Source: Thermoplasmatota archaeon | Lineage (GTDB): Archaea; Thermoplasmatota; E2; DHVEG-1 | Reading direction: 5' to 3' | DNA length: 6,288 nucleotides | Assembly (NCBI GenBank): GCA_022866015.1 | Contig: JALHTX010000179.1 | Location: 1 to 6,288, forward strand | Part shown: one piece after another, positions 1-5,327 of the stretch | Numbering within the stretch: the stretch's first letter is position 1 | How the letters are laid out: each line of letters begins with the position of its first letter | Notes under the pieces: model-generated | Seen by the model: only the letters and a program-made list of their open reading frames with translations | Told to the model about the DNA's origin: nothing | Database searches by the model: none | Position numbers and translations under genes: made by a program

Positions 1-2
1 AT

Positions 3-290
3 ATGCATAAAAAGCTTGTAGAAGATGAAGGTATAGACCCAAAAAGTAACGAATATTATGATGAAATTGATAGAAGAATAAGACTTGAATTTCCCCACAA
101 ATTTGCTACAAAGGAAACTATAACTACGGAAAGAGCAAAACCTGCTCAAACTGTAGCATCAGCTAATCGTCCAGCTCAAACAGGACGCAAAAAAACTGTA
201 AAGCTCACACCTTCGCAGGTAGCAATTGCTAAAAGATTAGGTGTGCCACTTGAAGAATATGCGAAACATTTAACCACGAAGGAGGTATAG
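3..290 (+). CDS. C-terminal part of a probable scaffold/head-assembly protein (5' end outside window)
   Basis: The frame is open to the left edge, so the ATG at position 3 is probably an internal methionine and the gene starts upstream. The visible 95 residues are highly charged. An acidic/basic helical stretch (KKLVEDEGIDPKS, then EYYDEIDRRIRLEFPHKF) is followed by a polar linker with PAQTVASANRPAQTGRKK at about residues 47-64. The C-terminus is compact and helical, with VKLTPSQVAIAKRLGVPLEE at about 66-85. From memory, this linker plus 'LT.SQVAIAK.LGVPLEEYAK' ending is common in marine phage proteins encoded just before the capsid gene. Charge, predicted helicity and position fit a scaffolding protein whose C-terminal helices bind the capsid protein. 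The family match is recalled, not searched, and the scaffold role is inferred. Its last codons contain the ribosome-binding site of the next gene, so the two are probably translationally coupled. Confidence 0.7.
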   Translation: MHKKLVEDEGIDPKSNEYYDEIDRRIRLEFPHKFATKETITTERAKPAQTVASANRPAQTGRKKTVKLTPSQVAIAKRLGVPLEEYAKHLTTKEV

Positions 291-294
291 GCAT

Positions 295-762
295 ATGGTA
301 AACGAAAAAAATACAATTAAAACTTCCCGTGCAGTCGAAACAAGGTCAAAAACTGAAAGACCTAAAGATTGGACTCCACCGTCATCTTTAGATGCACCAA
401 CTGCGCCCGACGGCTTTAGACACAGATGGATAAGAGCTGAAAGCTTGGGATTCGATGATACGAAAAACATAGCTGGCAGATTAAGATCAGGTTACGAGTT
501 AGTAAGATCAGACGAGTATCCAGATCATAATTATCCCTCAATTAAGGACGGCAAATACGCAGGAGTCATTGGAGTAGGCGGCCTAGTGCTGGCTAGGATA
601 CCTGAAGAGATCGCAAAATCTCGTGAAGAGTACTATGCAAAAAGAACTCAAGAACGAGAAGACGCTATTGCAAACGATCCTATGAAGGAACAGCATCCAA
701 GTATGCCAATCAGTAGTGATAGGCAAACTCGTGTAACTTTTGGTGGTACAAAGAAGGACTAA
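295..762 (+). CDS. Conserved phage head-region protein of unknown function
   Basis: This is a 155-residue soluble protein with no signal peptide or clear membrane segment. AAGGAGG at 279-285, inside the end of the previous gene, sits nine bases before the ATG and fixes the start. A basic N-terminus (about 1-25) leads into WTPPSSLDAPTAPDGF (26-41) and HRWIR (43-47). Next come GRLRSGYELVR (61-71) and a Gly/Val-rich patch, GVIGVGGLVLARIPEE (90-105). A charged helix with KSREEYYAKRTQERED follows, and the C-terminus is SMPISSDRQTRVTFGG. I recognise the Trp-Pro-Pro / LDAP / HRWIR arrangement from marine phages, where it lies between the scaffold-like and capsid genes, but I know of no established function. 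Position suggests a head-assembly or minor head role. The conserved RVTFGG ending could be a docking tail; that is speculation. Confidence 0.75.
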   Translation: MVNEKNTIKTSRAVETRSKTERPKDWTPPSSLDAPTAPDGFRHRWIRAESLGFDDTKNIAGRLRSGYELVRSDEYPDHNYPSIKDGKYAGVIGVGGLVLARIPEEIAKSREEYYAKRTQEREDAIANDPMKEQHPSMPISSDRQTRVTFGGTKKD

Positions 763-819
763 TTATTTAGTAATTCCTAACCAACAAAGTAAATAAAAAC
801 TTAAACAAGGATAAAAAAT

Positions 820-1386
820 ATGGCAAACTCAACAACAGCCTTCGGTTTTAGACCGTTAGGCAAAGTTAGTGGGAATCCTGCAAACGGCGGCAATGACGCT
901 TTCAGAATTGAAGATAATGCTTCAACTTCTGTATATCAAGGCGATCTAGTTGCTCTTACAGCGGGAAATATTGTTCCAGTTACTTCATCTGCTACTTCTA
1001 CAATTTTAGGAGTATTCAATGGATGTTTAATTGAACAAGACCCATCAACTAAAAAACCAAGATGGTCAAATTTCTATACACAGACTAATATCACACAAGG
1101 TGTTATCGCTGCGTATGTATATGACGATCCTGAACAACTTTACTTGGTTAAATCAACTGGGACAGCTGCTGGTAATACCGCAATAGGAACAGGAAACGCA
1201 GGTTATGGAATAATACACGCTGCAGGAAATACGAATAATGGTATTTCTGGTGTATATCTTAACCTTGGTTCTTCTACTACTGCACAGGTAAGAATCATGG
1301 CAGTATCTCCGTTCATTGGTAACGAAGAAAACGTAACAAATGAAGACTTTGTTTGCAAAATCAAAGATTCTTCATCAATTCTATAA
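820..1386 (+). CDS. Probable head decoration / capsid accessory protein
   Basis: This is a 188-residue protein with AAGGA at 807-811, eight bases before the ATG. The N-terminus carries the recognisable AFGFRPLG block (7-14). A Gly/Asn/Ala/Thr-rich body with alternating polar and hydrophobic residues, typical of beta structure, follows. It includes YQGDLVALTAGNIVPV (about 39-54) and ILGVFNGC. The sequence then has YDDPEQLYLV, a Gly/Asn-rich loop region, and AQVRIMAVSPFIGNEEN near the C-terminus. Proteins with this FGFRP start commonly sit directly before the gpT-like capsid gene in marine phages. A trimeric beta-rich head decoration protein is the most likely role, from position and composition. 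It has no cysteine-rich, catalytic or membrane features. It ends 14 bases before the capsid start, and its stop codon overlaps the capsid gene's Shine-Dalgarno sequence, so co-expression is expected. It could instead be another minor capsid protein. Confidence 0.7.
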   Translation: MANSTTAFGFRPLGKVSGNPANGGNDAFRIEDNASTSVYQGDLVALTAGNIVPVTSSATSTILGVFNGCLIEQDPSTKKPRWSNFYTQTNITQGVIAAYVYDDPEQLYLVKSTGTAAGNTAIGTGNAGYGIIHAAGNTNNGISGVYLNLGSSTTAQVRIMAVSPFIGNEENVTNEDFVCKIKDSSSIL

Positions 1387-1400
1387 GGAGAAAATAAACT

Positions 1401-2306
1401 ATGGCTATATCACGATCACAACTAGTTAAAGAACTAGAACCAGGTTTAAACGCTCTGTTTGGACTTGAATATAAAAGATATGAGAACCAGCATGAAGAAA
1501 TATTTGATAAAGAAACTTCTGATCGAGCATTCGAAGAAGAAGTAATGTTATCAGGTTTTGGTAATGCTGCGATAAAAGCTGAAGGTACTGGCGTGTCTTA
1601 TGACCAAGCGCAAGAAACTTTCACAGCTAGATACACTCACAACACTATAGCTCTTGCATTCGCGATCACTGAAGAAGCGATCGAGGACAATTTGTATGAT
1701 AGACTAGCGTCTAGATATACAAAAGCATTAGCAAGATCTATGGCAAACACTAAACAAGTAACTGCTGCAAACGTTTTAAATAACGGTTTTAGCACTAGCT
1801 TTTTAGGTGGTGATGGATCTGCTTTGTTCTCAACAACGCATGCTACTATTGCTGGTTCATTCAGCAATACATTAGCTACGCAAGCTGACTTAAACGAAAC
1901 TTCATTAGAACAAGCATTGATTGACATCGCTGCTTTGACTGATGAAAGAGGTTTAAAAATTGCTGCTCAAGGAGTAAAATTAATTATTCCTTCTGCTAAC
2001 CAATTTACAGCTGCTAGATTAATGGAATCTGCAGGCAGAGTTGGAACAGCTGATAACGATATCAATGCAATCAGAAACAAAGGAATGATTCCACAAGGTT
2101 ACGTGGTTAACAATTTCTTAACTGATCCTGATGCGTTTTATATCAAGACAGATGTACCTAACGGTATGAAATATTTTGAAAGATCTCCAATTAGAACTTC
2201 TATGGAGGGAGATTTCGAAACAGGTAACGTTAGATATAAAGCAAGAGAAAGATATTCTTTTGGTTTTTCGGACCCAAGAGGAATCTACGGTTCTCAAGGA
2301 GCTTAA
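1401..2306 (+). CDS. Major capsid protein, Mu gpT-like / HK97-fold
   Basis: This 301-residue protein is the probable main shell subunit that assembles on the scaffold. The N-terminus SRSQLVKELEPGLNALFGLE (4-23), then YKRYENQHEEIFDKETSDRA, matches the N-arm pattern of gpT-like capsid proteins as I recall them. The GFGNAAIKAEGTGVSYD block (52-68) is followed by an alpha-helical spine region with FAITEEAIEDNLYDRL (87-102) and ALARSMANTKQVTAANVLNN (109-128). Next is the GDGSALFSTTH loop (137-147), which is strongly characteristic of this family. A helical segment rich in Leu, Ala and Glu follows, then IIPSANQFTAARLMES. The C-terminus is YKARERYSFGFSDPRGIYG (279-297). About 300 residues is normal for the family, and there is no extra N-terminal domain suggesting a cleaved propeptide. 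GGAG at 1387-1390 precedes the ATG by ten bases. A strong hairpin directly follows the gene. Confidence 0.9.
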   Translation: MAISRSQLVKELEPGLNALFGLEYKRYENQHEEIFDKETSDRAFEEEVMLSGFGNAAIKAEGTGVSYDQAQETFTARYTHNTIALAFAITEEAIEDNLYDRLASRYTKALARSMANTKQVTAANVLNNGFSTSFLGGDGSALFSTTHATIAGSFSNTLATQADLNETSLEQALIDIAALTDERGLKIAAQGVKLIIPSANQFTAARLMESAGRVGTADNDINAIRNKGMIPQGYVVNNFLTDPDAFYIKTDVPNGMKYFERSPIRTSMEGDFETGNVRYKARERYSFGFSDPRGIYGSQGA

Positions 2307-2315
2307 ACACTTTAT

Positions 2316-2346
2316 TTTACAGGGCGGGCTTGACTCGCCCTGTAAA
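2316..2346 (+). terminator. Strong stem-loop after the capsid gene, possible terminator
   Basis: An 11-bp perfect inverted repeat (TTTACAGGGCG at 2316-2326 with CGCCCTGTAAA at 2336-2346) begins ten bases after the capsid stop. A further G-U and G-C pair can form inside, leaving a five-base loop (CTTGA). The run of U after the stem is short (TTTC), so termination may be partial. It could equally protect the 3' end of an abundant capsid message. The hairpin is seen directly; its function is inferred. Confidence 0.65.
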
Positions 2347-2371
2347 TTTCTATAAAGACATCCGTGAGAAG

Positions 2372-2644
2372 ATGACTTACCTAATAAAAATATTTACAAA
2401 CGGCATTAAAATCCAATTTACATTGGAATCTGAACCCATAAACACTACAGAATCTTTACATCAGAAAGTACTTGACTTTCTGGGAAAAATCAGTAAAGAA
2501 CAATTAGAAAAAATGATTACTCATAAACAGATTAGTAATTTTTTCTATATAACCTACGAGGAGGTTGAACGTGACATCATTGTCCCAATCGCTTCTGGCC
2601 AAGAAAATAGACTTGGAGTCACAATGGAACAAGTCTTATCTTGA
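2372..2644 (+). CDS. Small protein of unknown function downstream of capsid gene
   Basis: This is a predicted 90-residue protein that I do not recognise with confidence. I chose the ATG at 2372 because the longer reading frame from TTG at 2330 would start inside the terminator-like hairpin with no ribosome-binding site. Even so, the ATG lacks a well-spaced Shine-Dalgarno; only GAGAAG directly abuts it. The N-terminus MTYLIKIFTNGIKIQFTLES looks like paired beta strands. A predicted helical section follows (SLHQKVLDFLGKISKEQLEK), then ISNFFYITYEEVERD. The final 24 residues, from the codon spanning 2570-2572 onward, lie over the start of the next gene in a different frame. The gene follows the capsid hairpin and so may be expressed at a lower level. 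It may be a small head-assembly or regulatory protein; nothing visible distinguishes these. Confidence 0.6.
   Translation: MTYLIKIFTNGIKIQFTLESEPINTTESLHQKVLDFLGKISKEQLEKMITHKQISNFFYITYEEVERDIIVPIASGQENRLGVTMEQVLS
2558..2564 (+). promoter_or_regulatory. Strong Shine-Dalgarno deciding a GTG start
   Basis: GAGGAGG lies six bases before GTG at 2571. This supports GTG as the start of the second small gene rather than TTG at 2565, which would sit right against the motif. The motif lies inside the coding sequence of the preceding small gene. Confidence 0.75.
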
Positions 2645-2795
2645 ACAGGGAAAACTAACCACTGATATGCAGTGGTTGGAAGTAGAGTTGAAGGAAGTCA
2701 AAAGACAAATTCTTCAACAGGATCTAGAGAACGCTAGACAAGAAAATAACCTTGTTTTAAGCGAAGAAGAAGATCCAGCATTTATAGCTAGCTAA
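2571..2795 (+). CDS. Small coiled-coil protein of unknown function, GTG start
   Basis: This is a 74-residue, highly charged protein. Nearly the whole length after residue 5 looks helical, with Leu/Ile/Trp spaced as in heptads: SLSQSLLAKKIDLESQWNKS, then DMQWLEVELKEVKRQILQQD, so a coiled coil is likely. The C-terminus is acidic (LSEEEDPAFIAS). It has no cysteines, membrane segment or catalytic signature. The GTG start is supported by a very good Shine-Dalgarno at 2558-2564. Its first 74 bases overlap the end of the preceding gene in the +1 frame, which suggests coupled translation. I do not recognise a named family. Small coiled-coil proteins encoded near the capsid gene can act in head assembly, but that is only a possibility here. 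A 161-base non-coding gap follows. Confidence 0.65.
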   Translation: MTSLSQSLLAKKIDLESQWNKSYLEQGKLTTDMQWLEVELKEVKRQILQQDLENARQENNLVLSEEEDPAFIAS

Positions 2796-2956
2796 ACTAG
2801 TTATATAATTGGAATAAAAGTGAGAAAAACTAAAGCCACCCCTTGCGCTATTCAATAAATTAAGCTATATTTAACATACTATACATTAACATCTGATGTA
2901 GACGCGTATAGTCGACATGCCTAATGACTACATTGGATTAATAGGAGGATACAAAC
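2796..2956 (+). other. Non-coding gap / probable 5' leader of the 2957 gene
   Basis: These 161 bases have no supported gene, in a window where other gaps are 0-65 bases. The gap contains the promoter candidate at 2843-2871. It also has an imperfect 8-bp inverted repeat, ATGTAGAC (2896-2903) with GTCGACAT (2911-2918). CTACAT at 2928-2933 could pair with the left arm instead. AGGAGG at 2943-2948 is the ribosome-binding site for the gene at 2957. Confidence 0.6.
2843..2871 (+). promoter_or_regulatory. Candidate sigma70-type promoter upstream of the 2957 gene
   Basis: TTGCGC at 2843-2848 and TATATT at 2866-2871 are separated by exactly 17 bases. The -10 matches the consensus at five of six positions and the -35 at four of six. 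It lies in the longest non-coding gap in the window, about 85 bases before an ATG with a strong Shine-Dalgarno. AT-rich DNA yields such matches by chance, so this is a candidate only. Confidence 0.45.
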
Positions 2957-3430
2957 ATGGCAAAAAGTACATTTCAAGGATACGTAAGAACTTACGGCGG
3001 ACAAGATAGAAATTCAGGTGTTACACCTGGAACTCTAGTTGCTTCTGAAGTTATTACTTTCTTAAGTTCAACAGCAACTGCAACTGCAGTATCTGTTGGA
3101 GCAACAGTAAACGCTAACGCTCCATTCGTGTTACCACAAGGAGCTATACCAACTAATTTTATAGTTTTAACAGCAGCAGGTACAAGTGCGACTGCAACTA
3201 TTAATCTTGGTTCAGCGGCTAATGTTACTAGCATTGCACAAAATTTACTTGTTGGCGCTAAAGGCGCAGCATTAATGACTGGATCTTCAGTTGTTGGTAC
3301 TGGTCTTCCAGCTAACACTACAGTTTTTGCAAACGTTGGATCTACAAATGGTACAGGAAACGTTACAGGTGTATTCGTATATACATTTGCTGACCAAACT
3401 GCGCAACCAGGCGAAATAGGACCAGCTTAA
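2957..3430 (+). CDS. Probable virion structural protein, Ala/Thr/Val-rich
   Basis: This is a 157-residue protein with AGGAGG eight bases before the ATG. The N-terminus MAKSTFQGYVRTYGGQDRNS resembles the 'MAKSTF.G.V+S..G' start of structural proteins I recall from marine phages. The rest is very low in charge and rich in Ala, Thr, Val, Gly, Asn and Ser, with alternating hydrophobic residues as in stacked beta strands. Examples are FLSSTATATAVSVGATVNAN, TAAGTSATATINLGSAANV, and VFVYTFADQTAQPGEIGPA at the end. Such composition is typical of decoration, fibre or spike-like beta proteins. No signal peptide is evident. It has its own promoter candidate upstream and a hairpin downstream, suggesting separate control and perhaps high copy number. 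A virion role is inferred from composition, position and N-terminal resemblance; the exact role is unknown. Confidence 0.65.
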   Translation: MAKSTFQGYVRTYGGQDRNSGVTPGTLVASEVITFLSSTATATAVSVGATVNANAPFVLPQGAIPTNFIVLTAAGTSATATINLGSAANVTSIAQNLLVGAKGAALMTGSSVVGTGLPANTTVFANVGSTNGTGNVTGVFVYTFADQTAQPGEIGPA

Positions 3431-3436
3431 TTAATT

Positions 3437-3468
3437 TTTAATGGAGCTCCTTCGGGAGCTCTATTAAG
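3437..3468 (+). terminator. UUCG-capped stem-loop, possible attenuating terminator
   Basis: GAGCTCC (3444-3450) pairs perfectly with GGAGCTC (3455-3461) around a TTCG tetraloop. Pairing extends outward through A-T and G-U pairs to about 3437/3468. It lies between two structural genes. No real U-run follows, so complete termination is unlikely. Partial termination or protection of the upstream message's 3' end fits better. Confidence 0.55.
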
Positions 3469-3483
3469 TATAAGGAGAAAAAA

Positions 3484-3813
3484 ATGAAATCAGATGTAAA
3501 ACCAGTAGTCACATCTTCTACAAGTGCAGTTTTATTTACAGGACCAACAAGACTTCGTGGATTTATGGTTCAATCTATGGGAAGTTCAGGAACAGCAATT
3601 ATTAATGGTTTAGCAAATATTACAACTGTTAGTGGTTCAACTAATACACAAGTTTATATTCCGTTAACAGTTGGTGCAAACCAAACTGAAACATTAAATC
3701 TTCCAGAAGACGGAGTTTTATATGCCACGAGAAATGGTGTAGCTATAGTTGATGGAATTGGTGTCACAGCAAATAGTAGCGGATTAACTATTACGTTATT
3801 TATAGATAAATAG
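3484..3813 (+). CDS. Small beta-rich phage protein, probable virion component
   Basis: This is a 109-residue protein with AAGGAG at 3472-3477, six bases before the ATG. After a short polar start (MKSDVKPVVT) come SAVLFTGPTRLRGFMVQSMG (about 14-33), AIINGLANITTVSG, QVYIPLTVGANQTETLNLPE and DGVLYATRNGVAIVDGIGV. The ending is LTITLFIDK. The strand-turn-strand pattern, with Gly/Asn/Asp turns and few predicted helices, suggests a single small beta-sandwich or barrel. I recall similar short 'MKSDVKP' proteins between the capsid and neck genes of marine phages, with no assigned function. It sits after the UUCG hairpin and directly before the gp4-like gene; its stop overlaps that gene's Shine-Dalgarno. 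A minor head or decoration role is plausible. No enzyme signature is visible. Confidence 0.65.
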   Translation: MKSDVKPVVTSSTSAVLFTGPTRLRGFMVQSMGSSGTAIINGLANITTVSGSTNTQVYIPLTVGANQTETLNLPEDGVLYATRNGVAIVDGIGVTANSSGLTITLFIDK

Positions 3814-3821
3814 GAGAGTAG

Positions 3822-4559
3822 ATGACTACCTCTGGAACTACCTCATTCAATCTTGAATTAGATGATCTTTTTGATGAAGCTTATGGACGAGTAGGTATTG
3901 GATCAAGTAGATCAGGTAATCATATAAAAACAGCAAGAAGAAATTTAAATATTTTATTATCAGAGTGGGATAATAGAGGTGTACATTTATGGAAAGTTAA
4001 ATTAGCCACGATCCCTTTAATATTAGGCCAAGCTGAATATAGCTATACTACCGATCCTACAAATTATCCAAACGATATTAACGATGTATTAGAGGCTTAT
4101 ATTAGAAATAATACTTCACCTAATGCTTCATCACCTACAGATACTTCATTAACTAAAATAGATAGATCTGCATATGCAGCTTTACCTAATAAATTATCTC
4201 AAGGAACACCATCACAATATTATGTTCAAAGAACTTACAGCCCAAGTGTATTCTTATATCAAACACCAGGATCTGGATTTTCTAGTTCATCAACACCAAG
4301 CAATTATCAATTAAGATTTTATTATCTTGCAAGAATTGAAGATGGTGGAAGATATACAAATACCCCAGATGTTGTATTTAGATTTTTACCATGTCTAACT
4401 TCAGGACTTGCTTATTATTTAAGTATTACATACAGACCAGAAAAAACAGAAATGTTAAAATTAATTTATGAAGATGAATTACAAAGAGCTTTACAAGAAG
4501 ATGGACAACGCACCTCGTTATTTATATCACCAAAAACATTCTATGGAGATGGTGTATAA
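3822..4559 (+). CDS. P22 gp4-like head completion / tail accessory protein
   Basis: This 245-residue protein is a probable neck protein that binds below the portal, seals packaged DNA and provides the tail attachment site. The helical N-terminal part includes LDDLFDEAYGRVGI (13-26). The signature stretch KTARRNLNILLSEWDNRGVH (36-55) is followed by LW. 'A+R.LN.LL.EW.NRG..LW' is the pattern I associate with P22 gp4-type packaged-DNA stabilisation proteins. After it come a beta region (QAEYSYTTDP, then PNDINDVLEAYIRN), a central Ser/Pro-rich loop, YQLRFYYLARIEDG, and a C-terminal helical domain (FLPCLTSGLAYYLSITYRPE, then LIYEDELQRALQEDGQR). The N- and C-terminal helices with a strand-rich middle match the family. 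AGGAGAG at 3812-3818 precedes the ATG. The stop overlaps the next start as TAATG. The family call is from motif memory, not a search. Confidence 0.75.
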   Translation: MTTSGTTSFNLELDDLFDEAYGRVGIGSSRSGNHIKTARRNLNILLSEWDNRGVHLWKVKLATIPLILGQAEYSYTTDPTNYPNDINDVLEAYIRNNTSPNASSPTDTSLTKIDRSAYAALPNKLSQGTPSQYYVQRTYSPSVFLYQTPGSGFSSSSTPSNYQLRFYYLARIEDGGRYTNTPDVVFRFLPCLTSGLAYYLSITYRPEKTEMLKLIYEDELQRALQEDGQRTSLFISPKTFYGDGV

Positions 4560-5326
4560 TGACAACTTTTGCTACAGGTAAGAAGTCTTACGCCATATCA
4601 GATCGATCTGGCCAGCGCTTCCCGTATGACGAAATGGTTACCGAGTGGAATGGATCATTCGTTCACACTTCAGAATATGAACCTAAACAACCTCAATTAG
4701 AACCTAAAGTACCAGGCAACGATCCGCAAGGATTATTAAATGCAAGACCAGATAGAACTGAACCATTATCGGTTGTGTTATTAGCTTTCAATCCTTTATT
4801 ATCAACATCAGGAAGTTCTACTATTTTAATAAATGAACCTGGTCATGAAAAAACAACAGGAAATAAAATTATATTTAATAATGTAAATGCAGTTAATGGA
4901 TTTACTAATGCAATGTTAAATACGACACTTGGATTTTCATTAACAGTAGTTAATACTAATCAATATACTATTAATGGTCAGGCGTCCGCGAGCGCGAGCG
5001 GGAACTTTGGAGGACAACCTTCGGTTGGGCCTTCAGCAGTTGCATTACCTAATAATGCTCTTTTAGTAACTGCAGGTAGTTCAACTATACAAGTTAATCA
5101 ACCTAGTCATGGTAAATCTACAGCAGATATAGTTAAATTTGAAAATGTAACTGTAGTTAATGCCTTTTTAACTTCTTCAGGATTTCAACAATCAGTCTTA
5201 ACAACATCATCTGGATATAGTATAACAGTTGTTAATTTAGATAATTATCGTTTTAACGCATCGTCAGGAACTGGTTCTTTAACGACAACCATTGGCGGCG
5301 GAGCGGCGACAGCGGAGACAATATAA
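4559..5326 (+). CDS. Structural protein with conserved N-terminal domain and two tandem beta repeats
   Basis: This 255-residue protein starts within the previous stop (TAATG), with GGAG ten bases before. The N-terminal part carries SYAISDRSGQRFPYDEMVTE (10-29) and WNGSFVHTSEYEPKQPQLEP (30-49). I recognise this motif from neck-region proteins of marine phages, without a known function. A short linker (NARPDRTEP) leads to two diverged copies of a beta module, about residues 80-152 and 168-248. GSSTILINEPGHEKTTGNK (85-103) corresponds to GSSTIQVNQPSHGKSTADI (173-191). GFSLTVVNTNQYTIN (125-139) corresponds to GYSITVVNLDNYRFN (219-233). Such His-Gly-containing beta modules occur in phage tail and fibre proteins, so a surface-exposed neck appendage or collar role is possible. 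The linker after the first copy (ASASASG) and the C-terminus (GGGAATAE) use unusually GC-rich codons. The position between two connector-like genes supports a neck location. Confidence 0.7.
   Translation: MTTFATGKKSYAISDRSGQRFPYDEMVTEWNGSFVHTSEYEPKQPQLEPKVPGNDPQGLLNARPDRTEPLSVVLLAFNPLLSTSGSSTILINEPGHEKTTGNKIIFNNVNAVNGFTNAMLNTTLGFSLTVVNTNQYTINGQASASASGNFGGQPSVGPSAVALPNNALLVTAGSSTIQVNQPSHGKSTADIVKFENVTVVNAFLTSSGFQQSVLTTSSGYSITVVNLDNYRFNASSGTGSLTTTIGGGAATAETI
4796..5014 (+). repeat. Beta-repeat module, copy 1
   Basis: This encodes about residues 80-152 of the repeat protein. Over residues 85-115 it is identical to copy 2 (173-203) at 16 of 31 ungapped positions, counted by eye. It ends in a GC-rich Ala/Ser linker. 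The copies have clearly diverged at the DNA level, so the duplication is old or came by domain shuffling. Confidence 0.7.
5060..5302 (+). repeat. Beta-repeat module, copy 2
   Basis: This encodes about residues 168-248. The 'G[FY]S[LI]TVVN....Y' block (219-233) matches copy 1 (125-139) at 8 of 15 positions. The spacing between the two shared blocks is six residues longer than in copy 1. The unit ends in a GC-rich Gly/Ala tail. Confidence 0.7.
5314..5317 (+). promoter_or_regulatory. Ribosome-binding site supporting ATG at 5328
   Basis: GGAG lies ten bases before the ATG at 5328, inside the last codons of the repeat protein. It favours this ATG over the in-frame TTG at 5292, which would add twelve residues (MAAERRQRRQYN) made of overlapping GC-rich sequence and has no ribosome-binding site of its own. 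Confidence 0.6.
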
Positions 5327-5327
5327 T

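Noticed and set aside
270..470. Minus-strand frame with a hydrophobic stretch
   Set aside because: It crosses the boundary of two good + strand genes and is antisense to conserved sequence; no independent support.
1637..1927. Open frame of 96 codons on the minus strand inside the capsid gene
   Set aside because: It lies wholly within the well-supported capsid gene, has no distinctive motifs, and is a frame shadow.
2330..2371. TTG-start extension of the first small gene
   Set aside because: The start would lie in the loop and right arm of the post-capsid hairpin with no Shine-Dalgarno.
2372..2795. Programmed frameshift joining the two small overlapping frames
   Set aside because: The frames would need a +1 shift, I see no convincing slippery site, and the second frame has its own strong Shine-Dalgarno and GTG start.
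2917..3009. Tiny frame of about 30 codons beginning in the gap and running out of frame into the 2957 gene
   Set aside because: It has no ribosome-binding site, and its first part overlaps the real gene's Shine-Dalgarno; most likely chance.
2992..3318. Open frame of 108 codons on the minus strand
   Set aside because: It mirrors the low-complexity Ala/Thr/Val-rich gene on the + strand, which has a strong ribosome-binding site; the minus frame has only repetitive composition.
5015..5027. CAACC-TTC-GGTTG hairpin
   Set aside because: It is only five base pairs and lies within coding sequence between the repeat modules; too weak to call an element.
5292..5327. TTG-start extension of the adaptor-like gene
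   Set aside because: The extra residues are a by-product of the GC-rich end of the upstream gene; the ATG at 5328 has a ribosome-binding site and a natural N-terminus.
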